Assembly: GCF_017798165.1 (NCBI RefSeq)
Contig: NZ_CP059068.1
Location: 3,410,001-3,474,000, forward strand
Origin: Rhodoferax sp. AJA081-3
GTDB lineage: Bacteria; Pseudomonadota; Gammaproteobacteria; Burkholderiales; Burkholderiaceae_C
Direction of reading: 5' to 3'
DNA length: 64,000 nucleotides
The position numbers were made by a program, and so were the translations under genes. The notes under the pieces are model-generated. The model worked only from the letters and a program-made list of their open reading frames with translations, was not told the DNA's origin and searched no databases. Shown one piece after another: positions 38,401-46,251 of the stretch. How positions within the stretch are numbered: the first letter of the stretch is position 1; each line of letters starts with the position of its first letter.

Positions 38401-39413
38401 TCATGGCGCTGCTTCTGGCCGGTGCCATGGGCAGTGGCCATGCACAAACGGCACCCGCGCGTATCACGGCCAAGTCTCTGGGCCTGGTCATCAATACGGC
38501 CGACCCCTATTCGGTGGCGGTGGGTGACTACTACGCGCAGCGGCGCGGCATTCCGGCCGAGCAGGTCCTTCGGCTGGCGCTGCCCAACAAGGCCAGCCTC
38601 AATGTTGCCGAGTTTGAGGTGTTGGCGCAGCAGGTGCGTGAGCACATGGGGCCACAGGTACAGGCGCTCGCCCTGGCATGGGTGGAGCCGTATGCCGTGG
38701 AGTGCAATGCCATCACGTCGGCGTTGACCTTGGGTTTCCAAGCCGGTGTGTGCGGCAATACCTGTGCGCCCAGTGCGCCCTCGCCATTGTTCAACAACAA
38801 GAGCCCGCGCCCCTGGTCAGAGCTGGGTGTACGGCCCTCCATGCTGCTGGCGTCTGGCAGCGTGCAGCAGGCCAAGGCGCTAATCGACCGCGGCATCGCA
38901 TCGGACCAACAACTCGGCAAACACGGCGTCCCCATAGCGGACGCCGTGTTTGTGCAAACCAACGACGCGGCCCGCAATGTGCGTACACGCCTGTACCCAC
39001 CGGCCCGCGCCGTGCCGAGCCTGGGCTTTCAGACCGTGCGGCGCGACATGGCCGACAGTGCGCCCCTGCGGCGTGTGTTTCTGTACCAGATCGGCACGCT
39101 GCGTGTAGAGGCGCCCGACACCATTCCCTGGCTGCCGGGCGCCTTGGCTGACCACCTGACCTCGTTTGGCGGTGTGCTGCGTGGCAGCGGCGAACAGATG
39201 AGTGCCATGGACTGGCTGGACGCCGGTGCCACTGCCAGTTATGGCACGGTTAGCGAGCCCTGCAACCATGTGCAGAAATTTCCCCACCCGCAGGTGCTGC
39301 TGGCCCGCTACCTGCAAGGGGGCACTGCGCTGGAGGCCTACTGGGGCAGTGTGGCCTGGCCGGCACAGGGCGTCTTGATTGGCGAGCCGCTGGCCGCGCC
39401 CTTTGCGCGGTAA
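38391..39413 (+). CDS. TIGR03790 family protein
   Basis: The product is 340 residues from the ATG at 38391; a GTG at 38364 and an ATG at 38403 are alternatives because the start lies in a repeat. A hydrophobic signal peptide (MALLLAGAMGSGHAQT) is followed by SLGLVINTADPYSVAVGDYYAQRRGIP and a GTVSEPCNHVQKFPHPQVLLARY block, both typical of TIGR03790. Its role is unknown; I know the family from exosortase-type genomes. Here it is upstream of xrtB. Confidence 0.75.
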   Translation: MIVIMALLLAGAMGSGHAQTAPARITAKSLGLVINTADPYSVAVGDYYAQRRGIPAEQVLRLALPNKASLNVAEFEVLAQQVREHMGPQVQALALAWVEPYAVECNAITSALTLGFQAGVCGNTCAPSAPSPLFNNKSPRPWSELGVRPSMLLASGSVQQAKALIDRGIASDQQLGKHGVPIADAVFVQTNDAARNVRTRLYPPARAVPSLGFQTVRRDMADSAPLRRVFLYQIGTLRVEAPDTIPWLPGALADHLTSFGGVLRGSGEQMSAMDWLDAGATASYGTVSEPCNHVQKFPHPQVLLARYLQGGTALEAYWGSVAWPAQGVLIGEPLAAPFAR

Positions 39414-39448
39414 CGCGTAAACCATTTTTCCCGCTAGAGTCCGTTGCC

Positions 39449-40009
39449 ATGACTACTTCCCACGATGGCCGCTGGCATGCCGGCATTGGTGACCCCCATG
39501 CCACGGGCTGGATGACGGTGGCCGCCTACGCCAGTGCCATGCTGCTGTGTTACCTGTGCCAACGCAAAACGTCAGCCGGTCCGGCGCGGCAGTTCTGGTG
39601 GGCCATGGCACTTACCATGGGCGCGTTGGGGCTGAATAAACAGTTAGACCTGCAGACCTGGTTTACCCAGCTGGGGCGTGATCTGGCCCTGCAATATGGC
39701 TGGTATGCACACCGGCGCCTGGTGCAGGCCCTCTTCATTGGCACCTTGTTGTGCGCAGGTTTGGTGGCGCGGTCGTGGCTGCTGCAAAGGCTCAAGGGTT
39801 TGGACGTTTACGCCCGCAGGGCCGCATCCGGTTTGGTGGTGCTGGGCATCTTTGTGCTGGTGCGGGCCACGTCCTTCCACCACGTGGATGCGCTGCTGGG
39901 TTTCAGCATTGAAAACATACGGCTAAACGTGGTTCTGGAGCTCGGCGGCATAGCTATCATTGCTATCGCGGCGTGGGGGCGATTGCGTGCGCCTATTGTG
40001 AAGCCCTGA
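39449..40009 (+). CDS. membrane protein of unknown function upstream of xrtB
   Basis: The product is 186 residues. A short soluble start (MTTSHDGRWHAGIGDPHATG) is followed by about four or five hydrophobic helices with GLNKQLDLQTWFTQLGRDLAL between the first two. I do not recognise a function. It lies 39 bases before xrtB and 35 bases after the TIGR03790 gene, in the same direction, so it may belong to the exosortase unit. Its last residues (GGIAIIAIAAWG) look repeat-like at the DNA level but may be ordinary coding. Confidence 0.72.
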   Translation: MTTSHDGRWHAGIGDPHATGWMTVAAYASAMLLCYLCQRKTSAGPARQFWWAMALTMGALGLNKQLDLQTWFTQLGRDLALQYGWYAHRRLVQALFIGTLLCAGLVARSWLLQRLKGLDVYARRAASGLVVLGIFVLVRATSFHHVDALLGFSIENIRLNVVLELGGIAIIAIAAWGRLRAPIVKP

Positions 40010-40025
40010 TAATCTGCGCAATAAA

Positions 40026-40040
40026 TTACTTGCTGTCACA
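40026..40040 (+). promoter_or_regulatory. motif shared with the epsA leader (TTACTTGCTGTCACA)
   Basis: This 15-base sequence lies 8 bases upstream of the xrtB start. It matches 43953-43967 (TTATTTGCTGTCACA), 11 bases upstream of epsA, in 14 of 15 positions. Both genes lack a clear Shine-Dalgarno there. It may be a shared regulator or translation-control site. Confidence 0.4.
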
Positions 40041-40048
40041 AAAAATCC

Positions 40049-40948
40049 ATGTCGCAACCACCACAGACCACCGCTGGTCGGGACGCCGTTTTTCCGCCCG
40101 GCATTGATCGCATTGTGTTGAGCCTGCTCCTGGTGGGCTTTTTCATTCTGTACGTACCCAGTTATCTGGATGTGGCGCGCACCGTCTGGACGACCGACGA
40201 GCAGGGTCACGGCCCCATCATCCTGGCGGTCAGCCTGTGGCTGCTGTACAACCACCGCCATGCCCTGGCCGCGTTACCGGCCCAGCCTGCCTGGGGCCTG
40301 GGGCTGCCACTGCTGGTTGTGGGGCTGGTGTTGTACGTGTTGGGCCGTTCGCAGTCTTTTCTGGGGATTGAGGTTGGGTCGCAGATCGTGTTGCTCTGTG
40401 CGCTGACCCTGGGTTTTTTGGGCAAGCGGGCCTTGCGTCTGATCTGGTTTCCCTTGTTTTTTCTGGCCTTCATGACACCCCTGCCCGAGGTGTTGGTGGC
40501 CAGCGTGACCGCACCGCTCAAATCCGCAGTCTCCACGGTATCGGCCAACCTGTTGTACGCGTTGGGTTACCCGGTGAGCCGGGCCGGTGTCATTTTGAAT
40601 GTGGGCCAATACCAGTTGCTGGTGGCCGACGCCTGCGCGGGGCTGAACTCCATGTTCACCCTGGAGGCGTTAGGTTTGCTGTACATGAACCTGATGCAAT
40701 ACACCTCGGTCGCGCGCAATGTGACGCTCAGCATTCTGGTCATACCCATCGCCTTTTTCGCCAACGTGGTGCGGGTGATTATTCTGGTGCTGGTGACTTA
40801 CCATTTTGGTGACGCAGCGGGTCAGGGTTTTGTGCACGGCTTTGCTGGCATGGTGCTGTTCCTGGTGGGGCTGGTGCTCGTACTCTTCACGGACTACCTG
40901 TTGGGATGGTTTTTCAAAGAGCCTGCACGTGCAGGAGCACAAGCATGA
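40049..40948 (+). CDS. xrtB: exosortase B (PEP-CTERM sorting protease)
   Basis: The product is 299 residues with about eight transmembrane helices. The catalytic Cys196 is in VADACAGLNSMF, the conserved Arg242 in ANVVRVIILV, and His263 in GFVHGFAGM; these form the exosortase triad known from the family. It cleaves the PEP-CTERM tails of the three proteins downstream at the inner membrane. It overlaps epsI by ATGA. Confidence 0.94.
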   Translation: MSQPPQTTAGRDAVFPPGIDRIVLSLLLVGFFILYVPSYLDVARTVWTTDEQGHGPIILAVSLWLLYNHRHALAALPAQPAWGLGLPLLVVGLVLYVLGRSQSFLGIEVGSQIVLLCALTLGFLGKRALRLIWFPLFFLAFMTPLPEVLVASVTAPLKSAVSTVSANLLYALGYPVSRAGVILNVGQYQLLVADACAGLNSMFTLEALGLLYMNLMQYTSVARNVTLSILVIPIAFFANVVRVIILVLVTYHFGDAAGQGFVHGFAGMVLFLVGLVLVLFTDYLLGWFFKEPARAGAQA

Positions 40949-41637
40949 GCACCACCCGTATCCGCGCCATGCTCGTCAGTGTGGCCATGGTCGCCACCGC
41001 GGCATTGGCACATTGGGCGACGCCCTCCACCCACCTCAGCGACGTCTTGGGCAAACCCGATCTGGAGAAAATTTTCCCCCAGGAATTTGCAGGCTGGCGG
41101 GTCGATGTGCGTGCCGCCATGGTCTTGCCCTCGCCGCAAACCCAGGCCATTCTGGACAGCATCTACAACCAGACGCTGACGCGCACCTACATCAACGCTG
41201 CAGGGGACCGCATCATGCTGTCGGTGGCCTATGGTGGCGACCAGTCCGATGCCACACGGGCCCATTTGCCCGAGGTGTGTTACCCGGCCCAGGGATTTCA
41301 GATCACGGCCAACAGCACCAGCCAGCTCGACCTGGCCGGCCGCACCGTCAGTACGCGGTTGTTGATGTCCAGGCTGGGCCAGCGCCATGAACCCATCACC
41401 TACTGGCTGGTGGTGGGCGACCGCGTAACATTGTCCAGGACCGACCAAAAGCTCACCCAATTCCGGCTGGGCCTCAAGGGTCTGATACCCGACGGCCTGT
41501 TGGTGCGCGTGTCCAGCATCGATAACGATATGGACCGCGGACACCGGGTGCAGGCGCAATTTTTGGCTGACATGGCCGGCGCCTTCTCGGAAAGTGCGCG
41601 TGACCGGGTGTTTGGCAACCTGATGACCGCCCGTTAG
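40945..41637 (+). CDS. epsI: EpsI, exosortase B-associated protein
   Basis: The product is 230 residues. A single N-terminal hydrophobic helix (MLVSVAMVATAALAHWA) is followed by FPQEFAGWRVD, RIMLSVAYGGDQSD and LPEVCYPAQGFQI, the EpsI blocks. EpsI is found only with exosortases and helps in their function. The start is fixed by a GGAG before ATG 40945 and overlap with xrtB. The first regulatory box (41635) overlaps the stop codon. Confidence 0.9.
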   Translation: MSTTRIRAMLVSVAMVATAALAHWATPSTHLSDVLGKPDLEKIFPQEFAGWRVDVRAAMVLPSPQTQAILDSIYNQTLTRTYINAAGDRIMLSVAYGGDQSDATRAHLPEVCYPAQGFQITANSTSQLDLAGRTVSTRLLMSRLGQRHEPITYWLVVGDRVTLSRTDQKLTQFRLGLKGLIPDGLLVRVSSIDNDMDRGHRVQAQFLADMAGAFSESARDRVFGNLMTAR

Positions 41638-41650
41638 TCCAAATGGACTA
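41635..41650. promoter_or_regulatory. palindromic box 1 of the PEP-CTERM genes (TAGTCC-N4-GGACTA)
   Basis: The perfect half-sites TAGTCC and GGACTA are four bases apart. The centre is 31.5 bases upstream of a -10-like GACAAT (41674-41679), as in boxes 2 and 3. It controls, by inference, the PEP-CTERM gene at 41740. It may be bound by the LuxR-type EpsA. A small hairpin (41701-41715) lies in the leader. Confidence 0.7.
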
Positions 41651-41739
41651 TTGCGGCAGCGCAGCATGGCCGCGACAATACAGCCAAGGCAGGTAGTTTT
41701 AACCCTGCCAGGGTTGTCACCTTCTCTCAGGGATTGAAA

Positions 41740-42360
41740 ATGTCTATCAAAAATATCGTGGCGTGTGCAGCCATTGCGGCGTGTTCTTTTGCCGCACAAG
41801 CCCAAAACATCGTTGTGAACGGCAGCTTTGAACAAGTGAGCGGCAACAACACACAAAATGCCGGTTCTTGGGGCATTTACACCAGCATCAATGGCTGGAC
41901 CGGTACCCCCAACATCGAAGTGCGTGACTCGATTGCTGGCAATGCACAACAAGGCTCCAACTACGTTGAGTTGGACACCACTGGCAACAGCGGCATGTTC
42001 CAGACAGTAACTGGCAATGGTTGGTACGAGTTGAGCTTCTGGTATTCGGCTCGCCAAGGTGTGGCTGCTGGCTCTAACGGGCTGAGCTTCACGTTCGGAA
42101 ATCTGTCCGGTCAAGTGCTGGCCAATGTCGCAGGCGCACCTTCTGGCAATGTGTGGCAGCAGTACACCGGACTGGTGTTTCTGAATGGCGCGACAAATCT
42201 GACTTTCTCCGCTACAGGCGGTTCTGACAGTCTTGGTGGTTCTTTGGACAATGTGTCTGTCACTACAGCAGTACCCGAGCCAGAGTCCTACGCCATGATG
42301 TTGGCCGGCTTGGCACTGATGGGAACCATTGCCCGCCGTCGCAAGAGCAAGTCTGCCTGA
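41740..42360 (+). CDS. PEP-CTERM protein 1 (secreted, exosortase substrate)
   Basis: The product is 206 residues: signal peptide (MSIKNIVACAAIAACSFAAQA), a beta-rich ectodomain resembling carbohydrate-binding or choice-of-anchor domains (VNGSFEQ, YVELDTTGN, WYELSFWYSAR), and the sorting tail VPEPESYAMMLAGLALMG then IARRRK. XrtB should cleave near PEP and release it to the envelope. The start at 41740 (ATG) is preceded by AGGGA. A terminator follows at 42384. Confidence 0.9.
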   Translation: MSIKNIVACAAIAACSFAAQAQNIVVNGSFEQVSGNNTQNAGSWGIYTSINGWTGTPNIEVRDSIAGNAQQGSNYVELDTTGNSGMFQTVTGNGWYELSFWYSARQGVAAGSNGLSFTFGNLSGQVLANVAGAPSGNVWQQYTGLVFLNGATNLTFSATGGSDSLGGSLDNVSVTTAVPEPESYAMMLAGLALMGTIARRRKSKSA

Positions 42361-42383
42361 TTCGCATCTCGTAGCCTCTCACA

Positions 42384-42409
42384 AAAGCTTGCTTCGGCAA
42401 GCTTTTTTT
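42384..42409 (+). terminator. intrinsic terminator after PEP-CTERM gene 1
   Basis: AAAGCTTGC (42384-42392) and GCAAGCTTT (42397-42405) form a perfect 9-base stem with a TTCG tetraloop, followed by more T. Each PEP-CTERM gene is thereby transcribed separately. Confidence 0.9.
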
Positions 42410-42440
42410 ATGTCCAAAAAGTTACCCGAATCGGGGTTAT

Positions 42441-42456
42441 TAGTCCGAATGGACTA
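42441..42456. promoter_or_regulatory. palindromic box 2 of the PEP-CTERM genes
   Basis: TAGTCC-GAAT-GGACTA, identical to box 3. The centre is 30.5 bases upstream of the -10-like CATACT (42479-42484). It lies 70-85 bases before the start of PEP-CTERM gene 2. If the transcription start is 7 bases after the hexamer, the box is near -43, the usual class II LuxR position. Confidence 0.75.
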
Positions 42457-42525
42457 TTGCGAATGCAACCCATCGGACCATACTGGAATGGCCTGTCAAC
42501 GATTCAACTTCAAGGGGAATTCACC

Positions 42526-43092
42526 ATGAAACTCAAGACCTTTCGGACTTTTTTGCTGGTATCGGGTGCGCTGGTTGCGTCTACCGCTGCCACTGCCGCC
42601 AGCTACTCCTTCGATTTCATGGCGAATAACAACAGCTACCAGGTGAGCGGTATCTTGGTCACCGAGGACGTCCTCAACGCACTGAATGGCTACAACATTG
42701 TGGGCATCAGCGGTACTGTGACTGGAAGTGGAGGTGGTGTTATTACCTCCCTGGTGGCCAATCCGAACAGTCCCAACCCCGTCACCCAGTTCGGGTACAT
42801 CTTCGACAACAACCTGTTCCCTTCGTTTGCCCCACAGCTGAGCTACCCTGGCGTTTTGTTTACCACCACCAGCGGCAATCGCTGGAATCTGTGGGGCAAC
42901 TCCCCGCAAGACTACTCACTGCATTCCTACGCGTTCAGCAATGGCAATCCCGGTTCGGGTACGGGTGGCCAGGAGATTCACGGAACCTTCACCACGACCG
43001 CCGTTCCTGAGCCCGAGTCCTACGCCATGATGCTGGCGGGCCTGGGGTTGATGGGCGCCATTGCACGCCGCCGTAAAAGCAGAGCGGTGTAG
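42526..43092 (+). CDS. PEP-CTERM protein 2 (secreted, exosortase substrate)
   Basis: The product is 188 residues. A signal peptide (LLVSGALVASTAATAAS) is followed by a beta-rich domain of a type different from protein 1, and the tail VPEPESYAMMLAGLGLMG plus IARRRK. GGGG-type Shine-Dalgarno (AAGGGGAAT) precedes the ATG at 42526. It has its own box upstream. Confidence 0.9.
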   Translation: MKLKTFRTFLLVSGALVASTAATAASYSFDFMANNNSYQVSGILVTEDVLNALNGYNIVGISGTVTGSGGGVITSLVANPNSPNPVTQFGYIFDNNLFPSFAPQLSYPGVLFTTTSGNRWNLWGNSPQDYSLHSYAFSNGNPGSGTGGQEIHGTFTTTAVPEPESYAMMLAGLGLMGAIARRRKSRAV

Positions 43093-43105
43093 GTGGGATA
43101 GGCGT

Positions 43106-43121
43106 TAGTCCGAATGGACTA
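43106..43121. promoter_or_regulatory. palindromic box 3 of the PEP-CTERM genes
   Basis: TAGTCC-GAAT-GGACTA, the same as box 2. The centre is 31.5 bases upstream of the -10-like TCTAAT (43145-43150). A further GGACTA half-site with a poor partner lies at 43152. The box lies about 110 bases before the start of PEP-CTERM gene 3. Confidence 0.75.
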
Positions 43122-43224
43122 TTGTTTTGTGGGGCCGGGAAATGTCTAATTGGACTAGGGAAGCTTGCTGTGGCCGTGCAGGCGTTTGTATATCACCTGG
43201 CTTCACTTGATCAAAGAGTAAACC

Positions 43225-43854
43225 ATGAAAAAAATTCTTTCTACGCTGTCACTCGCGCTGCTTGCTTTTGGCGCGCAGGCTAGCGAAATCCATTACCAAA
43301 CCGGTAACTTCACCGGTAGTCCTACCTTTGCAAGTGGTAGCGACTACCAAGCTGCAGTGGACTCGGCGGTTGCACTGTCCCCTGTGACGACCATCGCAAG
43401 CTACGACAGCGTCAACCCTGGCTTGTCGTCGGCTGGCAACGATGCTTACAAGGCTACGGTAACCTTCGGAGTCAGCACTGCGGGCCTGTGGGAGTTCCGT
43501 TCGGGCGTTGACTTTGGTTTGGGCGGCGCCATGTTCCTGAATGGTGTTTCGCAGACATACAAGACCACCGACATGTGGTGGGCAGGCAGCTATTCCAATC
43601 CTTCGCAATACCTGAGCTTCTCGAGCGTGCTGGCGGTTGGCAATTACACGTTGACGATTTATGGCCTGGAGTGGTGCTGCTCCGGTGCACAGCAGGCACA
43701 ATTCAAAGCGGCTGGTAGCAATGCGTTCGTATCGTTCAGCAACCAGGATGGTTTGGTATCTGCTGTTCCCGAGCCTGAATCCTATGCACTGATGCTTGCG
43801 GGCCTGGGCTTGATGGCTACAATTGCGCGCCGCCGCAAGAATAAAGCTGCCTAA
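43225..43854 (+). CDS. PEP-CTERM protein 3, CCXG type
   Basis: The product is 209 residues. A signal peptide (TLSLALLAFGAQA) is followed by a beta-rich domain containing LEWCCSGAQQ, which matches the CCXG family of PEP-CTERM proteins, and the tail VPEPESYALMLAGLGLMA plus IARRRKNK. The start is at 43225 (ATG preceded by AAAGAG). A perfect 14-base terminator-like hairpin follows. Confidence 0.9.
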   Translation: MKKILSTLSLALLAFGAQASEIHYQTGNFTGSPTFASGSDYQAAVDSAVALSPVTTIASYDSVNPGLSSAGNDAYKATVTFGVSTAGLWEFRSGVDFGLGGAMFLNGVSQTYKTTDMWWAGSYSNPSQYLSFSSVLAVGNYTLTIYGLEWCCSGAQQAQFKAAGSNAFVSFSNQDGLVSAVPEPESYALMLAGLGLMATIARRRKNKAA

Positions 43855-43872
43855 TCGTTCTTACTGTTCCTT

Positions 43873-43903
43873 GAAAATAGCTTGCCGCGGGCAAGCTATT
43901 TTC
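43873..43903. terminator. perfect hairpin after PEP-CTERM gene 3
   Basis: GAAAATAGCTTGCC (43873-43886) pairs with GGCAAGCTATTTTC (43890-43903) around a GCG loop. The stem has 14 perfect pairs and T-rich outer ends, so it can work in both directions. Confidence 0.8.
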
Positions 43904-43952
43904 GTTGATAGCTGCATCAATAAAATCGACACGGATTTGCGTTAGCGTCAGT

Positions 43953-43967
43953 TTATTTGCTGTCACA
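43953..43967 (+). promoter_or_regulatory. motif shared with the xrtB leader, second copy
   Basis: TTATTTGCTGTCACA lies 11 bases before the epsA start codon and matches the site before xrtB in 14 of 15 bases. No TAGTCC box precedes epsA, so its regulation may differ from that of the PEP-CTERM genes. Confidence 0.4.
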
Positions 43968-43978
43968 GGGTTCAAGCA

Positions 43979-44788
43979 ATGGCAACACAGGTTTCGAGTA
44001 TTCCAAAAAAGGAAGATCTGGCGCGTTACTACGCGCTCATTTCTCAGGTTTTTGGTGTGCGCCGCCATATCGACCTCATGCACTGGCTGCAAGGTGATGT
44101 GCAGCACTATTTGCCCCATGATATTTTGGTGGCGGCCTGGGGTGATTTCCATTTGGGCCTGGTGCATTACGACATCGTGTCTTCCATGCCAGGGGTGCGT
44201 TCGGAGAACGCCATGTCCGAAGCGTTGACACCGCTGTTGACGGGGCTGTTTGACCGCTGGATTGCACAAGACCGCAGGCCCTTCACGCTGAAGGTTTGCG
44301 AACGCGGTTTTACCTGGAACAACGATGCTACACCAGGCCCCATTGGCGACGCCATGCGCACCATGCGTTCCTCTTTGATCCATGGCATCAATGACCAACG
44401 CGGCCGCCACGACTGCTTGTACGTACTATTCAGCGCACAAACGCAGCGCCACCGCAACGAGCGGCTTGCGCTCAAATTCATGCTGCCCTATATAGACAAT
44501 GCCTTGCGTCAGGTTGAGCTATTGCCCAACCAATATGCAGCAAAAAGCGTCGCACCGGTGCAGGTGGTCGACGCCGGATCAGACAATGAGGTGACCGTGC
44601 TCAGCGAGCGCGAGGCCGGAATCATGAAGTGGGTTGCCATGAACAAAACCAATGGTGAAATCGGCAGCATTCTGGACGTGAGTACCTTCACCGTCAAAAA
44701 CCACATGCAGCGCATCTTTAAAAAACTCGATGTGCTCAACCGCGCGCAGGCCGTATCGGCTTTTAGCAACTCCAAGCAGGATGCCTGA
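43979..44788 (+). CDS. epsA: LuxR-type transcriptional regulator EpsA
   Basis: The product is 269 residues. The N-terminal ~190 residues are a sensor region of the XrtB-associated EpsA type (LISQVFGVRRHIDLMHWLQG, YDIVSSMPGVRSENA). The C-terminal LuxR/GerE HTH is VLSEREAGIMKWVAMNKTNG, EIGSILDVSTFTVKNHMQRI and FKKLDVLNRAQ. No receiver Asp or acyl-homoserine-lactone pocket is recognisable. It overlaps the next gene by 8 bases. By inference it binds the TAGTCC boxes upstream of the PEP-CTERM genes. Confidence 0.9.
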   Translation: MATQVSSIPKKEDLARYYALISQVFGVRRHIDLMHWLQGDVQHYLPHDILVAAWGDFHLGLVHYDIVSSMPGVRSENAMSEALTPLLTGLFDRWIAQDRRPFTLKVCERGFTWNNDATPGPIGDAMRTMRSSLIHGINDQRGRHDCLYVLFSAQTQRHRNERLALKFMLPYIDNALRQVELLPNQYAAKSVAPVQVVDAGSDNEVTVLSEREAGIMKWVAMNKTNGEIGSILDVSTFTVKNHMQRIFKKLDVLNRAQAVSAFSNSKQDA

Positions 44789-46199
44789 CGTGCGCAATGA
44801 CAATGCCGCCACACTGGCCGCGCGCAACAATCCGGGCCCTTTGGGCAAGGACAATCTGCTGAGTGGTGTTGAAGCTGGTCTGGAGCCCATGGTGCTGGTC
44901 TTCGCGCTATGGGCGGTTGCGGTGTATTTTGAAGGTGATCTCTCAGGTGCTTACCTCATCCTGTCAGTCATCGTTTTTTCGCTGGCATTTCCTGGCACGC
45001 CCCGACTAAACGCGCCCGGCTGGCACATGGTTGCCGACATCTTTACCAACTGGGTGTGGACCGGCGCGTTGTTGGTATTTGTAGGCTTTGCAACCGGTTA
45101 CCACCGGGAGTTTGATCGCCAGGCCATGGTGGTATGGCTGGTTGCCGCTCCCTTCGTGCAGATAGCGGCGCAGTTGGCATTGCGAGGGTTGGCGCCGTAC
45201 CTGGTGCAACTGCAGGGCCCGGCCCAGCGCGCAATCATTGTGGGTATGAATGACCAAGGCGTGGCACTGGCACGCCGCGTGGGTGTCACGCCGTATTCAC
45301 GTATCGAGTTTGCAGGTTTTTTCGATGACCGCGAACCGTCGCGATTGGATGCAACCGACGACTTTCGCATCTTGGGTGGCTTGCCTGACGTGCCGAAATA
45401 CGTGCGCGACAACGGCATCAAGCTGATCTATTTGTCGCTGCCCATGGCTTCGCAGCCACGCATTTTGCAGGTGCTCGATGAGCTCAAGGACACCACTGCA
45501 TCCATCTTCTTTGTGCCTGACATGTTCATCACAGATTTGATCCAAGGTCGCACAGGCTCGGTGTGTGGCATGCCCGTTATATCTGTGTGTGAGACGCCGT
45601 TCCGTGGGGCCAATGGCACTATCAAACGGGTTAGCGACATTGTTTTGTCCCTTCTCATTCTGCTGCTGGTCTCTCCCATTTTGTTGGCGGTTGCGGTAGC
45701 CGTCAAAATGAGTTCGCCTGGCCCCATCATTTTTCGCCAGCGCCGTTACGGTTTGGACGGGGAAGAAATTCTGGTCTACAAGTTTCGTTCCATGACGGTC
45801 ACAGAAGACGGGCCAGTGGTGACCCAGGCCCAAAAGGGCGACACGCGTATCACGCCACTGGGCGCCTTCTTACGAAAAACTTCTCTGGACGAGCTGCCGC
45901 AGTTCATCAATGTATTGCAGGGACGTATGAGCATTGTGGGTCCGCGCCCCCATGCTATTGCCCATAACGAGATGTACCGCAAGCTTATCAAGGGCTACAT
46001 GGTCCGCCACAAAGTTAAGCCCGGTATTACAGGCTGGGCGCAGGTTAACGGATATCGGGGCGAGACAGAGACCCTCGACAAAATGCAAGGCCGCATCGAC
46101 TACGACCTGGACTACCTGCGGAACTGGTCACTGCGACTGGATTTGTTGATCATCTACAAGACCGTTCGGGTTGTGATGGGCGACCAAAAGGCTTATTGA
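44781..46199 (+). CDS. epsB: undecaprenyl-phosphate sugar-phosphate transferase (EpsB/WcaJ type)
   Basis: The product is 472 residues and starts the polysaccharide repeat by adding a sugar phosphate, usually glucose-1-P, to undecaprenyl phosphate. The N-terminal half has about four helices and a nucleotide-binding-like domain (AIIVGMNDQGVALARRVG). The C-terminal bacterial sugar transferase domain has VKMSSPGPIIFRQRRYG, ILVYKFRSM, RKTSLDELPQF and GRMSIVGPRPH. The ATG at 44781 overlaps the epsA stop, so translation is coupled. Confidence 0.9.
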   Translation: MPDVRNDNAATLAARNNPGPLGKDNLLSGVEAGLEPMVLVFALWAVAVYFEGDLSGAYLILSVIVFSLAFPGTPRLNAPGWHMVADIFTNWVWTGALLVFVGFATGYHREFDRQAMVVWLVAAPFVQIAAQLALRGLAPYLVQLQGPAQRAIIVGMNDQGVALARRVGVTPYSRIEFAGFFDDREPSRLDATDDFRILGGLPDVPKYVRDNGIKLIYLSLPMASQPRILQVLDELKDTTASIFFVPDMFITDLIQGRTGSVCGMPVISVCETPFRGANGTIKRVSDIVLSLLILLLVSPILLAVAVAVKMSSPGPIIFRQRRYGLDGEEILVYKFRSMTVTEDGPVVTQAQKGDTRITPLGAFLRKTSLDELPQFINVLQGRMSIVGPRPHAIAHNEMYRKLIKGYMVRHKVKPGITGWAQVNGYRGETETLDKMQGRIDYDLDYLRNWSLRLDLLIIYKTVRVVMGDQKAY

Positions 46200-46251
46200 T
46201 GAATCGACTGCAGCGCGCGTTGAAATTTTTATTGGTTTGGAGCTAGCACAC

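Noticed and set aside
39945..39995. Sixth copy of the interspersed repeat
   Set aside because: Only a GCTATC-like start is similar; the CGGGGGCTA core is missing, so it is probably ordinary coding sequence.
43142..43157. Fourth TAGTCC-type box
   Set aside because: Only the GGACTA half is present; the left half is poor, and the stretch overlaps the -10 hexamer of box 3.
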